Shown: piece after piece, positions 1 through 12,543 of the stretch | Layout: the number at the start of each line of letters is the position of its first letter | Numbering within the stretch: the stretch's first letter is position 1 | NCBI RefSeq assembly: GCF_937616625.2 | Contig: NC_065571.1 | Location: forward strand, 20,707,701-20,771,700 | Reading direction: 5' to 3' | DNA: 64,000 bases | From: Mercurialis annua | Lineage: Eukaryota > Streptophyta > Magnoliopsida > Malpighiales > Euphorbiaceae | The notes under the pieces: generated by a model | Told to the model about the DNA's origin: nothing | The model's database searches: none | The model's input: the letters and a program-made list of their open reading frames with translations, nothing else | Program-made: the position numbers and the translations under genes

Positions 1-3000
1 GAGTTTTTTCGTATTGTTGTAAACGTTTGGATTGGTTTCGTAGCGTCTTAAACGTTTGCCGTAAATCACTAAAAAGGGGACACGTTTGGATTTGTTTTGA
101 AACGTTTTAAACATTTGGCTTTAATCGCTAAAAAAGGGAATAGTTAAGATTTGTTTCGTAACGTTTTATACGTTTGGCTTAATACGCTAAAAAGGCAAAA
201 CATTAGGATTTGTTTCACAACGTTTTAAACGTTTGGCTTAAATCGCTAAAAATTAGGTGAAACGTTAGGATTTGTTTCGTAAGGTTTTAAACGTTTGGAT
301 TAGTTTTTACGTAACGTTTGGCTTAAATCACTAAAAAGGTGAAACGGTTGGATTTGTTTCGTAACGTTTGACATTTGGCTTAAATCGCAAAAATGGTGAA
401 ACGTTTGGATTTGTTTCGTAATATTTTAAACGTTTGGATTGGTTTCGAAACGCTTTAAATATTTGGCTTAAATTGATAAGAAGGTAAAACGTTTGGATTT
501 GTTTCGTAACGTTTGTAAACGTTTGACTTAAATTCATAAAAAGGTTATATGTTAGGATTTTTTTCTCAACATTTTAAACGTTTGGATTAGTTTCGTAACG
601 TTTTAAACGTTTGGCTTAAATCGCTGAAAAGGTGAAACGTTTGAATTTGTTTTATAACGTTTATAAACGTTTGGCTTAAATCGCTAAAAAGGTGACGCGT
701 TTGGATTGGTTTCCTAACGTTTTAAACGTTTCGCTTAAATCGCTAAAAAGGTGAGACGTTAGGATTATTTTGTAACGTTTTAATCGTTTGGATCGGTTTC
801 GTGCTAAAAAGGTGAAATGTTTGAATTTGTTTTGTAAAGTTTGTAAACGTTTGGCTTAAATCGCTAAAAAGGGAAAACGTTTGGAAACGTTTGGATTCTT
901 TTTTTGTAACGTTTTAATCATTTGGCTTAAATCGGTAAAAAGGTTAAACGTTTGGATTTGTTTCGTAATATTTTTAATCGTTTGGTATAAATAGCTAAAA
1001 AGGAGAATTGTTTGGATTTATTTCGTAATGTTTGTAAACGTTTGGCTTTAATCGCTAAAAAGGTGAAACGTTTGTCTTCAATCGCTAAAGGGGTGAAACG
1101 ATATGAATTTTTTCGTAACGTTATAAATGATTGGCTTAAATCGTTAAAATGGCAAAACGTAAGGATTTGTTTCGTTACGTTTTATATGTTTGGCTTAAAT
1201 CACTAACAAGGTGAAACGTTTGGATTTGTCTCGTATCGATTCTAAATGTTTGTCTTCAATCGCTAAAAAGGTGAAACGTTTGGATTTGTTTCGAAACGTT
1301 TGTTAACGTTTGGCATAAATCGCTTAAAAGGTGAAACGTTTGGATTTGTTTCGTAATGTTTGTAAACGTTTGGCTTAAAACGCTAAAAAGGTGAAACATT
1401 TGGATTTGTTTCATAACGTTTGTAATAGTTTGGTTTAAATCGCTAAAAAGGGGAAACGTTTGGATTTGTTTCGTAACGTTTATAACCGTTTGGCCTAAAT
1501 CGCTAAAAGATGAACTGTTTGGATTTGTTTCGTAATGTTTTAAACGTTTGGCTTAATTCTCTAAAAAGGGCAAAACGTTAGACTTTGTTTTGTTATGTTT
1601 TAAACGTTTGGCTATAAATCAAGAAAAAGGTGAAACGTTTGGATTTGTTTCGTAACATTTGTAAACATTTGGCATAAATAGCTATAAAGGTGAAACGTTA
1701 GGATTTGTTTCGTAATGTTTTAAATGTTTGGATTGGTTTCGTAATGTTTTAAACGTTTGGATTAGTTTCATAGCGTCTTAAATGTTTGCCTTAAATCACT
1801 AAAAAGGGGACACATGTGGATTTGTTTCAAAACCTTTCAAAAAAGGGAATAGTTAGGATTTGTTTCGTAACGTTTTATACGTTTGTCTTAAATCGCTAAA
1901 AAGGCGAAACATTAGGATTTTTTTTCATAACGTTTTAAACGATTGGCTTAAAGTGCTAAAAGGATGAAACGTTAGGATTTGTTTCGTAATGTTTTAAACG
2001 TTTGGATTAGTTTCCTATTATTTTAAACGTTTGGCTTAAATCACTAAAAAGGTGAAACGCTTGGATTTGTTTCGTAATGTTTGCAAACATTTGACTTAAA
2101 TCGCTAAAAAGGTGAAACGTTTGGATTTGTTTCGTAACGTTTTAAACGTTTGGATTGGTTTCGTAACGTTTTAAATATTTGGCTTAAATTGATAAGAAGG
2201 TGAAACGTTTGGATTTGTTTTGTAACATTTGTAAACGTTTTGCTTAAATCGATAAAAATGTGAAACATTAGGATTTTTTCATAATGTTTTAAACATTTGG
2301 ATTGATTTCGTAACATTTTAAACGTTTGACTTAAATCGCTGAAAAGGTGAAACGTTTGAATTTGTTTTGTAACTTTTGTAAACGTTTGGCTTCAATCGCT
2401 GAAAAGGTGAAACATTTCTAGTAGTTACATAACGTTTTAAACGTTTGGATTTGTTAACTAACGTTTTAAATGTTTGGCTTAAATCGCTAAAAAGGTGAAC
2501 TTTTGGATTTATTTCGTAATGTTTGTAATTGTTTGGCTTAATTTGCTAAAAAGGTGAAACGTTTTGATTTGTTTTATAACGTTTTAAACCTTTGGCTTAA
2601 ATAGCTAATAAGGGGAAACATTAGGATTTGTTTCGTAATGCTTTCAATATTTGTTTAAATCGTTAAAAAGGAAAAACGTTAGGATTTGTTTCGTTACGTG
2701 TTAAACGTTTGGCCTAAATCACTAAAAAGGTGAAACATTATCATTTGTTTCGTATCATTTTAAACGTTTGGATTGGTTTCATAACATTGTAAACCTTTGG
2801 ATTGGTATCGTAACATTTTAAACGTTTTGCTTAAATCGCTAAAAAGGTGAAACATTTGGATTTATTTCGTAACATTTGTAAACGTTTGGCTTAAATCGCT
2901 AAAAAGGGGAAACGTTTGGATTTGTTTCGTAACGTTTTAAATGTTTCGCTTAAATCGCTAAAAAGGGGAAACGTTTCGATTAGTTACATAACGTTTTAAA

Positions 3001-6000
3001 CGTTTGGATTGGTTAGTAACATTTTAAATGTTTGGCTTAAATCGCTAAAAAGGTGAAACGTTTGGATTTACTTCGTAAAGTTTTAAACGTTTGGCTTAAA
3101 TCGCTAAAAAGGGAAAACGTTAGGATTTTTTTTGAAACATTTTAAATGTTTGGCTTAAATCATTAAAAAGGCGAAAACGTTAGGATTTGTTTCATTACAT
3201 TTTAAACGTTTGGCTTAAATCACTAAAAAGGTGACACGTTAGGATTTGTTTCATAACGTTTTAAATGTTTGGATTGGTTTAGTAACGTTTTAGCGTTTGG
3301 CTTAAATAGCTAAAAAGTTGTAACATTTGTAAACGCTTGGTTTAAATCGCTAAAAAGGTGAAAGGTTAGGATTTGTTTTGTAACATTTTAAATGTTTGGG
3401 TTGGTTTCGTAACGTTTTAAACGATTGCCTTAAATCACTAAAAGGTGACACCTTTGGATTTGTTTCAAAAAGTTTTAATCATTTGGCTTTAATCGCTCAA
3501 AAGGGAATAGTTAGGATTTGTTTTGTAAGGTTTTATACGTTTTACTTAAATTGCTAAAAAGGCAAAACATTAGGATTTGTTTCGTAACGTTTTAAACGTT
3601 TGGCTTAAATCGGAAAAAAGGGGAAACGCTAGAATTTGTTTCGTAACGCTTTTAAATGTTTGGAGTGGTTTCATAACGTTTTAAATGTTTTGCGTAAATC
3701 ACAAAAAAAGTGAAACGATTAGATTTGTTTCGTAACGTTTGTAAAAATTTGTCTTTAATCGCTAAATAGGTGAAACGCTTGGATTTGTTTCGTAATGTTT
3801 TAAACGTTTGTATTGGCTTCATTACGTTTTAAATATTTGACTTAAATTGATAAAAAGGTGAAACGTTTGGATTTGTTTTGTAACGTTTGTAAACTTTTGA
3901 CTTAAATTGCTAAAAATGTGAAACGTTTGGATTTATTTCGTAACGTTTGTAAACGTTGGCTTTAATTGCTAAAAAGGTGAAATGTTAGGAATTGTTTTGT
4001 AACGTTTTAAACGTTTGGATTTGTTTCGTAACATTTGTAAACTTTTGGCTTAAATTGCTAAAAAGGGGAAACGTTTGCATTTGTTTCGTAAAGTTTTAAA
4101 TGTTTTGCTTAAATCGTTAAAAAGGGGAAACGTTTTGATTAGTTACATAACGTTATAAACATTTGGATTGGTTTGTAACATTTTAAATGTTTGGCTTATA
4201 TCGCTAAAAAGATGAAACGCTTGGATCTGTTTCGTAACGTTTTTAATCATTTTACTTAAATCGCTAAAAAGGTGAAACGTTTGGATTATTTTCGCAATGT
4301 TTTAAACGTTTGGCGTAAATCGCTAAAAAGGGAAAACGTTAGGATTTGTTTCGAAAACGTTTTAAATGTTTGGCTTAAATCATTGAAAAGGCGAAATGTT
4401 AGGATTTTTTTCGTTACGTTTGAAACGTTTGGCTTAAATCACTAAAACGGTGACACGTGAGGATTTGTTTCATAACATTTTAAATGTTTGGATTGGTTTT
4501 GTAATGTTTTAACGTTTGGCTTAAATCGCTAAAAAGGTGAAACGTTTGGATTTTTTTCGTAACGTTTGTAAACGCTTGGTTTAAATCGCCAAAATGGTGA
4601 AAGGTTAGGATTTTTTTCGTAATGTTTTAAATATTTGGGTTAGTTTCGTAGCGATTTAAACGATTGCCTTAAATCACTAAAAGGTGACACGTTTGGATTT
4701 GTTTCGAAAAGTTTTAAACATTTGGCTTTAATCGCTAAAAAATGGAATAGTTAGGATTTGTTTCGTAAGGTTTTATATGATTGGCTTAAATTACTAAAAA
4801 GGCAAAACATTAGGATTTGTTTCGTAACGTTTTAAACATTTGGCTTAAATCGTTAAAAAGGTGAAACGTTAGAATTTTTTTCGTAACGTTTTTAAACGTT
4901 TTGATTGGTTTCGTAACGTTTTAAATGTTTAGCTTAAATCATTAAAAAGGTGAAACATTTAGATTTGTTTTGTAACGTTTGTAAATATTTGGCTTAAATC
5001 GCTAAAAAGGTGAAACACTTGGATTTGTTTCGTAATGTTTTAAATGTTTGGATTAGTTTCATTAAGTTTTAAATATTTGGCTTAAATTGATAAAAAGGTG
5101 AAACGTTTGGATTTGTTTCGTAACGTTTGTAAACTTTTGGCTTAAATTGATAAAAAGGTGAAACGTTTGGATTTATTTCGTAACGTTTGTAAACGTTTTG
5201 CATTAAACACTAAAAACATGAAATGTTAGGATTTGTTTCGTAACGTTTTAAACATTTGGATTTGTTTCGTAAAATTTTAAACGTTTCGCTTAAATCGCTA
5301 AAAGATGAATCGTTAGGATTTGTTTCACAACGTTTTAAACATTTGGCTTAGAACGCAAAATGGTGAAACATTAGAATTTGTTTCGTTTTAAACGTTTGGA
5401 TTTTTTTTCGTAATATTTGAAACGTTTGGCTTAAATCGCTAAAAAGGTGAAACGTTTGGATTTGTTTTGTAACATTTTAAATGTTTTGGCTTAAATTGCT
5501 AAAAATGTGAAAAGTTAGGATTTGTTTTGTAACGTTTTATACATTTGTCTTAAATCGCTAAAACAATAAAACGTTAGGATTTATTTCGTAACGTTTTCAA
5601 CGTTTGGCTTAAATCGCTAAAAAGGTGAAACATTAAGATTTTTTCGTACTGTTTTAAACGTTTGGATTGGTTTCGTAACGTTTTAAACATTTGGCTTAAA
5701 TCTCTATAAAGGTGAAACGTTAGGATTTGTTTCGTAATGTTTGGCTTAAATCGCTAAAAAGGTGAAATGTTTGGATTTGTTTCGTACCGTTTTAACTTAT
5801 GGCTTAAATGGCTAATAAGGTGAAACGTTTGGATTTGTTTCATAACGTTTTAAATGTTTGGATTGGTTAAGTAACGTTTTAAATGTTTGGCTTAAATCAC
5901 TAATAAGGTGAAACGTATGGATTTGTTTGGTAACATTTGATATCATTTGGCTAAAATTGCTAAAAAGGTGAAACATTTAGATTTGTTTCATAACGTTTGG

Positions 6001-7538
6001 TAACGTTTGGCTTAAATCAATAAAAAGATGAAATGTTTGGATTTGTTTCGTAACGCTTTGAAATGTTTGGATTTGTTTCATAACGTTTAAATATTTGGAT
6101 TTGTTTCGTAGCATTTGTAAACATTTGGCTTAAATCGCTAAAAAGGAGAAACATTTGTTTCGTAACGTTTTAAACGTTTGGATTTGTTTCATAACGTTTT
6201 AAACTTTTGCATTAAATTGATAAAAAGGTGAAACGTTTCGATTTGTTTCATAACGTTTGTAAACCTTTGTCTTAAATCGCTAAAAAGGTGAAACGTAAGG
6301 ATTTTTTTCGTAACTCTTTAAACGTTTTGATTAGTTTCGTAACGTTTTAAGCGTTTGGCTTAAATCGCCAAAAAGGTAAAATATTTGGATTTGTTTGTAA
6401 CGTTTGGATTGGTTTAGTAACGTTTTAAACGTTTGCCTTTAATCGCTAAAAAGGTGAAACATTTGGATTTGTTTCATAATGTTTGTAAACTTTTGGCTTA
6501 AATCGCTAAAAAGGAGAAACGTTTGGATTTTTTGCATAACGTTTTAAACGTTTGGATTGGTTTTGTAAAGTTTTAAACGTTTGGATTAAATCGCAAAAAA
6601 GGTGAAGCGTTTGGATTTGTTTCGTAAGTTTTTAAACGTTTGGCTTAAATTGCTAAAAAGCAGAAACATTAGAATTTGTTTCGTAACATTTTAAAAGTTT
6701 GGCTTAAATCGCTATTAAGGTGAAACGTTAGAATTTTTTCCGTAACGTTTTAAATGTTTGGATTTGTTTCGTAACGTTTTAAACATTTGGATTAAATCAC
6801 AAAAAAAGCGAAACCTTTGGATTTGTTTCGAAACTTTTAAATGTTTGGCTTAAATCGCTAAAAAGGGGAAATGTTAGGATTTGTTTCGTAACGTTTAAAA
6901 CGTTTGGCTTAAATCGCTAAAAAGGTGAAACGTTAGGATTTTTTTCGTAACGTTTTGGCTTAAATCCCTAAAAAGGTTAAACGTTAAGATTTATTTTGTA
7001 ACGTTCTAAACTTTTGGATTGGTTTCGTAACAGTTTAAACGTTTGGCTTAAATCGCTAAAAAGGTGAAACGTTTATGTTTGTTTTGTAACGTTTGTAAAT
7101 GTTTAGCTCAAATCGCTATAAAGATGAAATGTTTGGATTTGTTTCTTAACATTTTAAACGTTTGGTTTAATTTTCTAAAAAGGGGAAATGTTTGGATTTG
7201 TTTCGAAACATTTGAAACGTTTGACTTACATCTCTAAAAAGCGGAAATGTTTGGATTTGTTTCAAAATGTTTTAAACATTATGATTAAATCACTAAAAAG
7301 GAGAAACATTAGGATTAGCTTTATAATGTTTCAAACGTTTGGCTTAAATCGCTCAAAAGGTGAAACGTTAGGATTTGTTTCGTAACGTTTTAAACGTTTG
7401 GCTTAAATCGCTAAAAAGGTGAAATGTTTGTATTTGTTTCGTAACGTTATAAAGGTTTGGATTGGTTTCGTAACGTTTTAAACGTTTGGGTTAGATCGCT
7501 AAAAAGGTGAAACGTTTGGATTTGTTTCATAACGTTTG
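1..7538. repeat. Satellite array, block A (59/88-bp monomers)
   Basis: Tandem satellite DNA fills this block. The monomer is about 59 bp and consists of two related halves that both begin acgtttgg: half A (ending gtttcgtaacgttttaa) and half B (cttaaatcgctaaaaaggtga). Many units carry A twice, giving an 88-bp AAB form. The A half holds a perfect 15-bp dyad, AACGTTTTAAACGTT. Copies are diverged, and CpG positions often read TG or CA. Marker variants recur at about 79, 1809, 3447 and 4687, which indicates higher-order repeats. Short open frames here are chance products of the repeat. The block continues past the left window edge and ends where E1 begins. Confidence 0.95.
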
Positions 7539-7695
7539 TGTAATATCCCGTAAAAGTTTACATTTTTTTTTATAAATTTCCGGCAGTTTTCTAGTCGTTT
7601 CCGGTTTGCGGTTCGATTCGTGACTAGTTAGAATTTGGAGATACTCGGTTCGGTTTGTGGTTCAACCAAAAGGGTTGAACCACACTTTTGAATCA

Positions 7696-7844
7696 GGTCT
7701 TAAAAGAGACCTGATTCAAAAGAAAGGTCTCATACGAGACCAACATGTCTCGTACGAGAACCTCGTTTGTTTGGCCTGGTCTCGTACGAGACCAGGCATT
7801 CTCGAACGAGAACCAAGCCAATTTGGCTGGTCTCGTTCGAGACT
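7696..7844. repeat. E1 array of six 16-bp dyads (GGTCTCG-NN-CGAGACC)
   Basis: Dyads start at 7696, 7726, 7746, 7778, 7798 and 7829, with spacings 30, 20, 32, 20 and 31. The copy at 7778 is perfect (GGTCTCGTACGAGACC). Others have one to three changes, and the first has a longer matched stem (aggtct/agacct). The array lies about 100 bp before the AAACCCTAG box, so it is probably in U3. Function is unknown; a protein-binding array is the simplest guess. Confidence 0.8.
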
Positions 7845-8790
7845 TGTTTTACCGAGGGAGGGGGCAACTTCGTCTTTCGTTTCTAACCTAATCGACCTAC
7901 TTAAATACCTAAAATTCAACCCTAATCCATTCTCCACACTACAAGCAAACCCTAGCCATCTTTAATATCCATTTTCATTGAGAAACATTGCTGCAATCAT
8001 CCCTCAAAGTTGTTGTTCCGGTAAGCTTCATTATTCATTAAATTTCAGTTTTGGTTTATGAACGACGTTCCGTATTTTTGATCGTTCTCCTTCGTTTCTA
8101 GATCGAAATTGATTCCGTTTGATCCTGGAGATTCTAGACTTTCGTATCTACGTTTCTCTATCTCTTTTTTGCAAAACGGTACGTAATCGACCTCGTTTCA
8201 ATCGCCGTACGGTTTCCGTTTTAAGCTTGCAAAACCTGTTTCTTGTGGAATTCATTACTGCCGAATTCCTTTACCTTATCTGGCTATGATTTTGCTATAT
8301 TAGAGATCACAAATCACTCTTGTATGTTTGGTTGTTATTTGATTAAGCTCGGTTAGGAATCCTCAGCTCGTTCTTATGATTATACTTCGTCATTCTAGGA
8401 ACGAATGGTTGCTGTGACTACCATTGTTCCGTTCTTGTCTTGGTTCATGATTATGATTTACGGAAACTAAGTAATTGATTGATTGGGTATTTAAGGTTTG
8501 TGAAGATGGTTGTTTGGAAATTGTGATACTTGCTTCATGATTCTGTAACACGTCCATGAAGAAGATGATGCCTTGGAGGGATTTTGATTTTAAATGAGAG
8601 GGGTGGCTAATTGGCATATTGGTTATCTAAGTAAATTGGTTTAAGCAAATAAATCCTTTAAGTTAACTTTACCTATCGTTTTGATAATAACTAGGATTTC
8701 AATTTGATTTGAATATAGTGAACGTTAGCAAATTATTTAATTAAGTTAATATAATTACTCGGACAATTATATTAATTTGAATGTCAAAGT

Positions 8791-9052
8791 GGCTAAATTA
8801 CAATTTAGCCCCTGAACGTTTTTAAACTTATTTGACTAAGTTGTTGGGTATAACTTTATAGTTCATTTTAAATTATAATAATTATATTAGTTTTCAAATA
8901 TCAAAGTGGCTAAATTACAATTTAGCCCCTGATCATTTTTATAACTTATTTAAGTAAGTTTTTGATTAGTAGCTTTATATTTTGTTTTTATTTATAAACA
9001 AAAGTAATTAATTTGATTTCGATTATCAAATTGGCTAAAGTACAGTTTAGCC
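8791..9052. repeat. E1: three 20-bp dyads GGCTAAA...TTTAGCC
   Basis: Two perfect copies of a 9-2-9 dyad (GGCTAAATTACAATTTAGCC) lie at 8791-8810 and 8908-8927. A variant with gtacag in the centre lies at 9033-9052. Spacing is 117 and 125 bp. Surrounding sequence is partly duplicated (atcaaagtggctaaatt before, cccctga after), so the segment arose by tandem duplication. Confidence 0.75.
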
Positions 9053-9206
9053 CCTAAACCTTTATAAATTTAAAATGGTTAAGTTTTGTTTGTAACTTGG
9101 GTTACTTGAAAATGAAGTTATTGAGTTCGGCTTTTAATGTGGATTATTATTTTATCGAATTAATTTATAAATATAAACTCGGGTTTATATTTTATAAACG
9201 TTTCGA

Positions 9207-9271
9207 GTCGGGTTAGACTTGGGTCACCCGACAAGTGAGATTAGCTTGGTAGTTATTGGTAACTCGGCTAA
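9207..9271 (+). other. E1 copy of the two-stem LTR segment
   Basis: Stem 1 is GTCGGGT (9207-9213) with ACCCGAC (9226-9232) around a TAGACTTGGGTC loop. Stem 2 is TTAGC (9241-9245) with GCTAA (9267-9271), enclosing AGTTA/TAACT. The same fold recurs in E2, E4, E6 and E7. Role unknown. Confidence 0.6.
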
Positions 9272-9551
9272 CCCACTATTTGGAAATTATTTTTATTTGA
9301 AGATTTTTAAATAATAATTATAAATTGGATTATTAAGCGAGAACTCAATAAACTTGTATTAGTTGATGTAATAACCCGTATTTTTTTTATATAATTTTCG
9401 ACATGTTTCCGGGTGTGTTTTGAGTAGTATTTTAAGTTTCGTGGATAGTTCATGGTTTAATTCGTTTTAGGTTCGGTTTTTTTATAAAAAAAAGAAAAAG
9501 ATCCTTGAGTTGTGATTCAACCAAAAGGTTGAACCACAAGCGCGCAAATCA

Positions 9552-9667
9552 GGTCTCAATCGAGACCTGAAAAACGCGCTGGGTCTCGTTCGAAACCATG
9601 AGGTTTCAAACGAGACCTCATGTATCAAACGAGACCTCAGCCTTTTGGCTGAGTCTCGTTCGAGACA
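9552..9667. repeat. E2 5' LTR dyad array (five GGTCTCG-type copies)
   Basis: Copies start at 9552, 9582, 9602, 9621 and 9652 (spacings 30, 20, 19, 31). Examples are GGTCTCAATCGAGACC and AGTCTCGTTCGAGACA. It is the same motif and rhythm as E1 and E7. Confidence 0.75.
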
Positions 9668-10666
9668 TTAGCAGCTTATTGTGAGCTTGGTGACTGCGAC
9701 CCTTCCATCCCGTTTTTGACCTAGATCTGTGTGATCTTGGTGACTGTGACACTCTAAAGGATGCTGTTCTGGTAAGTTTTCTTGTTCCTCAAATTTCAGT
9801 TTTGGTTTATGAGCGGCGTTCCGTATTTTTGATCGTTCTCTCTCGTTTCTAGATCGAAATTGGTTTCGCTTGATCTCAGACGTTCTAGACTCAATTCTCT
9901 ACGTTTCCCTATCTGGTTTACGCCAAACGGTACGCTATCGATCTCGTTTCAATCGCCGTACGGTTTATCGTTTTGAGATGTTATGAGCTGTTCTTGATTA
10001 ACATGGTTACTGCCGAGTCCTTTTTCCCTTTTAGCCATGTTTTGCTTGATTAATGGTTATCAACCTCTTAGTATATTAGTTATAAATCGTTTTGGCTTCG
10101 GTTTGTGATTGTTACATCATTAATTGGTGTCTCGGTTGAGCTTTGATTTGAGTAATTCGGTTTTGTCTTGCTTGGGAGTTCTTGAGTTATTTACTACGGT
10201 TTCTACTTGATAATTAGGTTAATGTTCATTCCAAGGTTGATATGATTTTAGCTGAATATTGTTAAACCAGGGATTTGTTTCTATGAGTTATTGCTTGAGA
10301 TTTTCGGCCATGGCAGTAAAGGCTTAGGCGGGGTTCCTTTGGTTTGAAATGTTGATGATGGTCAAATTGCTAATGTACTCACCATTGTTTTGTTTTAATC
10401 AAATAAATCCTTTAAGTTAACGTTACTTATTGTTTTGATATTAACTAGGATTTCAATTTGATTTGAATATAGTGAACGATAGAAAATTAATTAATTAAGC
10501 TAATATAATTACTCGGACAATTATTCTATTTCGAATGTCAAAATGGCTAAATTACAATTTAGTCTCTGAACGTTTTTAAAACTTATTTAATTAAGTTTTT
10601 AGTTAGTAACTTTATATTTTGTTGTTAATTATAAACAAAAGTAATTAGTTTGATTTCGGATATCAG

Positions 10667-10774
10667 ATTGGGTAAAGTGCAGTTTAGTCTCTAATTGGCT
10701 AAAGTACAGTTTAGTCCCTAATTGGCTAAAGTACAGTTTAGTCCCTAATTGGCATAAATACAGTATAGTCCCTA
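10667..10774. repeat. E2 5' LTR: four 27-bp tandem repeats
   Basis: The unit is attggctaaagtacagttta followed by gtcccta, with starts at 10667, 10694, 10721 and 10748. Each unit holds an imperfect ctaaa/tttag dyad. The 3' LTR has five copies. Confidence 0.85.
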
Positions 10775-12198
10775 AATTTTATAAACTTAAAGTGGTTAAG
10801 TTTTAGTTGTAACTTGGGTTACTTGGAATTGAAGTTATTCAGTTCCGCTTTTAAAATGGATTACTATTTTATTGAATTATTTTACAAATATAAACTCGGG
10901 TTTATATTTGATAAACGTTTTGAGTCGGGTTAGACTTGGGTCACCTGACAAGTGAGATTAGCTTTGTGGTTACTGGTAACTCGGCTAACCCACTATTTGA
11001 AAATTATTTATTATTTAAAGATTATTAAATAATATTTGTAAATCGGATTTTAAGCGAGAACTCAATAGACTTGTAAAATTTTGCATTATTACCTTTTGGG
11101 TATTTTTGCGTTGTTCTGGATTATTTAATTCCGACGTGTTATTTGTGCTAGTCCTATGTGGTGTCTATACTCTCTAGAGTTAGGGTCTGTTTTTAATAAT
11201 TATTTTATTTGTCTAGACCTATCTACTGGTCGTGCTTCAGAGGCGAACCAGGATTAGTTGCTTGCCGGTTATCACATGCATTAGCAAGCAGTGTGTTTGT
11301 ACTTATTATTTACCGCTTTATTAAGTGAATTGTTATTTTAATATTAAATATATATATTGTACATATATTGCGAACTGTTTTTATATTATGCCTCTTAGTT
11401 GGAACATGCTACCCAATGGGCATCATTAGGACTACGTGCGCACCGGTAATCATCTGGATAAGGTAAATATGGAAATGTGGTAACTCGGTGTGAGCATAGC
11501 TCTCGGGACCAAATAGAGTAACTCGGTGTAGCATAGCTCTCGGGACTCTGGATATGGTAATGTATGGTCGGTGGTAACTCGGTGTAGCTCAGCTCTCGGG
11601 ACCAGGCCTATTGGATTATATTTATTATTTAGAATTGTGGATTAGGGTTCCAACTATTATTCGTAATATCATTATTAAATGTTTTAAACGGTTTTAAAGG
11701 TTTTCCACTTAATAAATGTAAATAGTGGTATAAACTCATCTCAGTATATCTGACCCCGTTGTTTTCCCAATTTTTTCCAGGGTTATGATCTGAGAGAGTC
11801 TGGTGATCTCTGCATTTACTTTTCCTCGGAGGTTCCATTTATTTTAGTAGAACTATCAAACTGTTTTATTCTTAGACCACAGTAGTAACTAGACGTCTGT
11901 AATTTATTCTAGTTGTTGTCAGATTGGTCTGACTGATTATTTATTGCTCTGGCATGTTATATGATTATTCCGAATTATTTATGTTAAGCCAATTTAATAT
12001 CATTATTGGAAAGCATGTTATATTAATTGTTGAATATTATAACTGTTAGATTTAGGCTGAAGTCTCGGTTGCCCCCGAGCATTGGTTTTCTGCAGGTTTA
12101 ATTGAATTGTATGTTATAAGAAAGGCTAGCTACGGGTTTTGGTACTACATTACCCATACCTTAGCGCCGGTCGCGATACATGAAAATGGGTCGTGACA

Positions 12199-12543
12199 AA
12201 CTTGGTATCAAAGGTTTGATTTCAAACCAAGGCCATTTGCTTGCTATGTGTTTACTCTGTTAAGTATGGTTGTTTCTTAGGAATTACTGCGGATATAGGT
12301 TTCTGTCATGTCTTTAAAAACGTCATCCATTGATTTTCAAAACATTCTGCCTACACCAATAGAATTGCGTCGAGTCGGTCAATATATGTTGATTTGATGT
12401 TTTTAATTATTGTTGTTGTTTCACTTGGGTGAACATTTTAACGCTGTTAATTTCTCGGGAAATCCTAATTATTACTTGTTTTGTTTCATACTTGGGTATG
12501 AATTTATGTGTTATTTAAATCGTTTTTGTTCAATCCTTATGAT
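12199..12543 (+). other. E2 untranslated leader
   Basis: The PBS is followed by about 340 bp without a convincing reading frame. Segments such as acttgggtgaa, tctcgggaaat and catacttgggtatga are also present in the E4 leader (23705 to about 24065), which shows that E4 derives from a relative of E2. Confidence 0.7.
12203..12214 (+). other. E2 primer-binding site (initiator tRNA-Met)
   Basis: TGGTATCAAAGG lies four bases after the LTR end. It differs from the standard plant PBS TGGTATCAGAGC, which is complementary to the 3' end of initiator tRNA-Met. E4, E7 and E8 have the standard form. Confidence 0.8.

Larger units (their letters stand above)
7539..9366 (+). mobile_element. E1: 5' part of a Ty3/gypsy LTR, truncated by E2
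   Basis: The segment starts abruptly after satellite with tgtaatatcccg, the LTR start shared by the other elements here. It then follows the order seen in the E2 and E7 LTRs: a GGTCTCG dyad array, an AAACCCTAG box at 7947-7955, GGCTAAA dyads, the two-stem segment at 9207, and a stretch beginning gcgagaactcaataaactt. It stops at 9366 where the E2 LTR begins. The remaining third of this LTR should lie beyond E2 but is absent, because E2 is followed directly by satellite at 33019. No coding sequence is visible. It is either the remains of a solo LTR or the first LTR of a lost element. Confidence 0.85.
9367..12198 (+). repeat. E2 5' LTR (2832 bp)
   Basis: It begins tgtaataacccg and ends gtcgtgaca, followed by the PBS. 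Compared with the 3' LTR it has lost a stretch of roughly 100 bp near 9731-9765: the 3' LTR has a TATA-like tatttaaaaa (20259-20268) and an AAACCCTAG box there, while the 5' LTR goes straight to a second copy of gatcttggtgactgtgac. This copy therefore lacks the core promoter needed to transcribe E2. The two-stem segment is at 10924-10988, with one G-U wobble in stem 1. Three repeats of a gtaactcggtg...ctctcgggac motif lie near 11480-11602. Confidence 0.92.

Noticed and set aside
331..7385. Several short open frames in the satellite (for example 331-537, 1012-1206, 2104-2316, 7188-7385)
   Set aside because: Repetitive, diverging freely, and only present where a stop is lost in the monomer.
7691..7844. 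CRISPR-like array from evenly spaced short palindromes
   Set aside because: Spacing is 20/30 bp with non-unique spacers, inside a plant LTR; no cas genes.
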